From an uncultured Sphingobacteriales bacterium (GTDB lineage: Bacteria > Bacteroidota > Bacteroidia > Chitinophagales > Chitinophagaceae): a stretch of 9,514 nucleotides of DNA. This document shows positions 8,258 to 9,514 of the stretch, piece by piece (within the stretch, counting starts at the first letter, position 1; each line of letters opens with the position of its first letter). The translations under genes were made by a program, and so were the position numbers. Under the pieces are notes generated by a model. The model had not been told where the DNA came from, ran no database searches, and saw only the letters and a list, made by a program, of their open reading frames with translations. Location: positions 1-9,514 of the forward strand of contig CAMPKG010000114.1 in NCBI GenBank assembly GCA_946887085.1, given 5' to 3'.

Positions 8258-8437
8258 AATCTGTGTTATTTAAAGATTTAAAAAGATGAATGGTTTGTAT
8301 TCCTTCCTCATCACGTTCTGTGCCATTGCCGGAGGGGCGACGAAGTTCAGTCATTTTTGCAGAAAAACCATCAGGAGTCAACAAATACAGCCGTTTCATG
8401 TCCGCCAAAATTTCATAGAGCTTGCAATTTTTTCATT

Positions 8438-8467
8438 TTGCTGTCAGTTTGGTGGCCGTTATCTTTA
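8438..8467 (+). promoter_or_regulatory. Putative Bacteroidota-type promoter for the peroxiredoxin
   Basis: A TTG at 8438-8440 (within TTTTG) stands 19 bp before TATCTTTA at 8460-8467, which is seven of eight bases of TAnnTTTG. This leaves a short leader of about 10-15 nt before the ATG at 8485. The location fits the start chosen for the peroxiredoxin, since upstream in-frame codons from 8422 would lie before the promoter. Confidence 0.45.
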
Positions 8468-8484
8468 CCCCAAACATTCAGCAA

Positions 8485-8955
8485 ATGCCTATACAAACCG
8501 GCCAGCAGGCCCCCGATTTTACGCTCCGCGATACCGGGAAGAATAAGGTGACCCTCAGCGAACAGAAGGGTAAGAACGTAGTACTCCTGTTCTTTCCACT
8601 GGCCTTTACCGGCGTGTGTACCAAAGAGTTGTGCTCGGTGCGCGACAACCTGGAAATGTATAACAGGCTGAATGCCACGGTTTATGGTATCTCTGTAGAC
8701 TCCCTCCAGTCGCTGAACCGCTTTAAGGCCGACCAGGACCTGAACTTCGACCTGCTGAGCGATTTTAATAAGGAAGCCTCTACATCTTATGATGCCATCT
8801 ACGAGGTTTTCTCGAACGACCAGCGCGGTGTTTCTAAACGCTCCGCCTTTGTTATAGACAAAGAAGGAGTGGTGCGCTACGCCGAGGTACTGGAGAACGC
8901 AGGCGAGCTGCCCAATTTCGAGGCTATACAGCAGACCCTGGAGTCTTTGAATTAA
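8485..8955 (+). CDS. Peroxiredoxin, AhpE/Bcp-like (thiol peroxidase)
   Basis: A 156-residue cytoplasmic peroxiredoxin that should reduce hydrogen peroxide and organic peroxides. The ATG at 8485 gives MPIQTGQQAPDFTLRD, the standard family start. The active site FFPLAFTGVCTKELC has the P-x-x-x-T-x-x-C signature: Pro38, Thr42, peroxidatic Cys45. Cys50 lies five residues further on, where Bcp/PrxQ proteins carry a resolving Cys. Arg119 in SKRSAFVIDKEGVVRYAEV matches the conserved catalytic Arg. The FFPLAFTG block and the VSKRSAFVID region resemble the one-Cys AhpE group of mycobacteria, so this is an AhpE-like backbone with a potential C-x4-C resolving pair. There is no signal peptide. It stands alone, divergent from groES, and is followed after 6 bp by a long hairpin. 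The exact subfamily is uncertain. Confidence 0.92.
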   Translation: MPIQTGQQAPDFTLRDTGKNKVTLSEQKGKNVVLLFFPLAFTGVCTKELCSVRDNLEMYNRLNATVYGISVDSLQSLNRFKADQDLNFDLLSDFNKEASTSYDAIYEVFSNDQRGVSKRSAFVIDKEGVVRYAEVLENAGELPNFEAIQQTLESLN

Positions 8956-8961
8956 AGCCTG

Positions 8962-9047
8962 TCTGAACCTCAGATTAGCCTGATTTGACTGATTAATCAT
9001 GGCAGACCAGGTATTTCAGTTTAATCTCGAATAATCTGAGGTTCAGA
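8962..9047. repeat. 86-bp long imperfect hairpin with perfect 16-bp terminal arms
   Basis: TCTGAACCTCAGATTA (8962-8977) is perfectly complementary to TAATCTGAGGTTCAGA (9032-9047). After a 4/5-base internal loop the pairing resumes: 8982-8992 (GATTTGACTGA) with 9016-9026 (TCAGTTTAATC), nine pairs plus one G-T and one T-T. The loop has a short ATGG/CCA tip. The left half also repeats GATT every 9 bases (8973, 8982, 8991). It starts 6 bp after the peroxiredoxin stop and is followed by a loose T-rich stretch, so it may end or stabilise that transcript. It may also be a dispersed repeat unit; copy number cannot be seen here. Confidence 0.85.
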
Positions 9048-9108
9048 TATCGGTTATTTTTCATGTGGTAGTGTTTTCAAGGGTTTTGGCGATTTCAATT
9101 GTTAGTTT

Positions 9109-9145
9109 TTGTTAGAAAAAACAGGGTGTTTTTCATTTCTAACAA
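9109..9145. repeat. Inverted repeat TTGTTAGAAA / TTTCTAACAA
   Basis: A perfect 10-bp stem (9109-9118 with 9136-9145) encloses 17 bases. Inside it lies a competing hairpin AAAAAC/GTTTTT (9117-9122 with 9128-9133) followed by C and A/T. A further TTGTTAG at 9099-9105 repeats the left arm with a 10-bp spacing. The inner stem with its T run could act as a weak plus-strand terminator; the spaced TTGTTAG copies could also bind a protein. Both roles are inference. Confidence 0.6.
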
Positions 9146-9173
9146 CTTGCCCGGCGCGTCTTTTCCACCCCCA

Positions 9174-9209
9174 CCCCCGCTCCCGCACTGGCGGGACATG
9201 CAGCGGGGG
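9174..9209. repeat. GC-rich nested hairpin
   Basis: CCCCCGC (9174-9180) pairs with GCGGGGG (9203-9209) and, inside it, TCCCGC (9181-9186) pairs with GCGGGA (9191-9196) around an ACTG loop. A six-base bulge CATGCA (9197-9202) separates the two right arms. This makes a 13-bp almost pure GC stem. GCGGG-ACATG at 9191 is also directly repeated as GCGGGGG-ACATG at 9203. It sits within the compositional island of the right end and has no T run on either side, so it does not look like a terminator. Confidence 0.7.
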
Positions 9210-9234
9210 ACATGTTATAGTCTTGATTCGGGTG

Positions 9235-9265
9235 TCCCTCCTCCGCCGAGGGAGTAATGAGGAGG
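9235..9265. repeat. Two mutually exclusive hairpins in one segment
   Basis: TCCCTC (9235-9240) can pair with GAGGGA (9248-9253), while the overlapping CCTCCTC (9237-9243) can pair with GAGGAGG (9259-9265). The two stems share bases 9237-9240, so only one can form at a time. Such a pair could be a switch, but it could equally be a by-product of a short purine/pyrimidine-rich repeat. Confidence 0.5.
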
Positions 9266-9280
9266 CGACCTGCGGGAGCG

Positions 9281-9421
9281 TTAATTGCATGATCGAAATC
9301 CACATTCGTTGTTAAGTATTGTTAAGTTTGAAAACCAGGAATGCAGATTTTCAGTGCCCGGCAGGTTAGCTTTCGTGGCTCTGCCGTTGATATCAAAGGA
9401 TTTAGGGGTGAAGAGTTGCAT
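9281..9421 (-). CDS. Possible 46-residue small open frame, unrecognised
   Basis: An ATG at 9421-9419 opens a 46-codon frame ending in TAA at 9281. The peptide begins MQLFTPKSFDINGRATKANL and continues PGTENLHSWFSNLTILNNE, ending with two Cys (ECGFRSCN). The amino-acid mix is protein-like, but there is no Shine-Dalgarno, no known domain, signal peptide or membrane segment, and the C-terminal end reaches the edge of the GC-rich repeat block. It could be a real small gene, the remnant of a longer one, or part of a dispersed repeat. I do not recognise it. Confidence 0.15.
   Translation of the reverse strand: MQLFTPKSFDINGRATKANLPGTENLHSWFSNLTILNNECGFRSCN
9309..9327. repeat. Direct repeat TTGTTAAGT x2, 10-bp period
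   Basis: TTGTTAAGT occurs at 9309-9317 and again at 9319-9327, one helical turn apart. It resembles the TTGTTAG pair at 9099-9115, which has the same 10-bp spacing on the other side of the GC-rich block. It could be a binding site for a dimeric protein or the border of an inserted element, but it is short and may be chance. Confidence 0.4.
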
Positions 9422-9514
9422 GGTGTTGATGGTTGTCAATGTTGTTTGAATCAGGGCAGAGGTTGACTGTCAAAATCTATATGTCGGCCTAATCAGTTAA
9501 ATATTTATTATTCT

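Larger units (their letters stand above)
8956..9514. other. Gene-poor, structure-rich right end (559 bp)
   Basis: No convincing protein gene is present. The region holds a long hairpin (8962-9047), a T-rich hairpin (9109-9145), a GC-rich block with nested and alternative stems (about 9146-9280) and two TTGTTAAGT direct repeats (9309-9327). Base composition changes sharply, from A/T-rich to strongly GC-rich and back, within about 150 bp. Open frames of 67-68 codons on both strands across the GC block have no recognisable product and look like by-products of its composition. The last 90 bases (9425-9514) show no features I can name, apart from a rise in A/T. Confidence 0.6.

Noticed and set aside
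8208..8408. 66-codon minus-strand frame overlapping the groES start (begins MADMKRLYLL)
   Set aside because: It overlaps the groES N-terminus out of frame, fills the groES upstream region, and shows no recognisable domain.
8258..8437. CIRCE/HrcA operator upstream of groES
   Set aside because: I looked for TTAGCACTC and GAGTGCTAA arms and found neither, even allowing for a few mismatches.
9102..9315. 67- and 68-codon frames on both strands across the GC-rich island
   Set aside because: They are mirror images of the same GC-rich repeat, rich in Arg/Pro, with no start signal or domain.

Overview
The window looks like a stretch of a Bacteroidota chromosome, probably of the Chitinophagaceae/Sphingobacteriia/Cytophagia kind. 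The evidence is a large PKD-repeat surface protein ending in a type IX secretion (T9SS) type B sorting domain, a PorP/SprF-family partner gene directly behind it, almost no Shine-Dalgarno sequences, A-rich leaders, and promoter-like boxes close to the Bacteroidota TTG / TAnnTTTG consensus. No mobile element, CRISPR array, tRNA or rRNA was recognised.

Layout: (1) positions 1-286, minus strand, the N-terminus of an acetyl-CoA synthetase that runs off the left edge. (2) 423-5135, plus strand, one continuous reading frame of 1570 codons for a secreted multi-PKD adhesin, interrupted by a single in-frame TGA at 2007-2009. The left part (423-2009) keeps the signal peptide and the right part (2010-5135, first usual start GTG at 2385) keeps the sorting domain. 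(3) 5146-6198, a PorP/SprF-like outer-membrane protein 10 bp downstream, followed by a strong hairpin terminator at 6221-6254. (4) groEL (6268-7908) and groES (7976-8257) on the minus strand, convergent with the adhesin operon. (5) 8485-8955, plus strand, an AhpE/Bcp-like peroxiredoxin divergent from groES. (6) 8956-9514, no convincing gene, but a dense set of inverted and direct repeats.

The adhesin and PorP/SprF genes form a likely functional pair: a T9SS cargo and the outer-membrane protein that helps export or anchor it. GroESL and the peroxiredoxin form a housekeeping/stress block. The most notable points are the lone stop codon that separates the export signal from the sorting signal of an otherwise intact giant gene, and the structured noncoding region at the right end. 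I did not find evidence of a new multi-gene system here.
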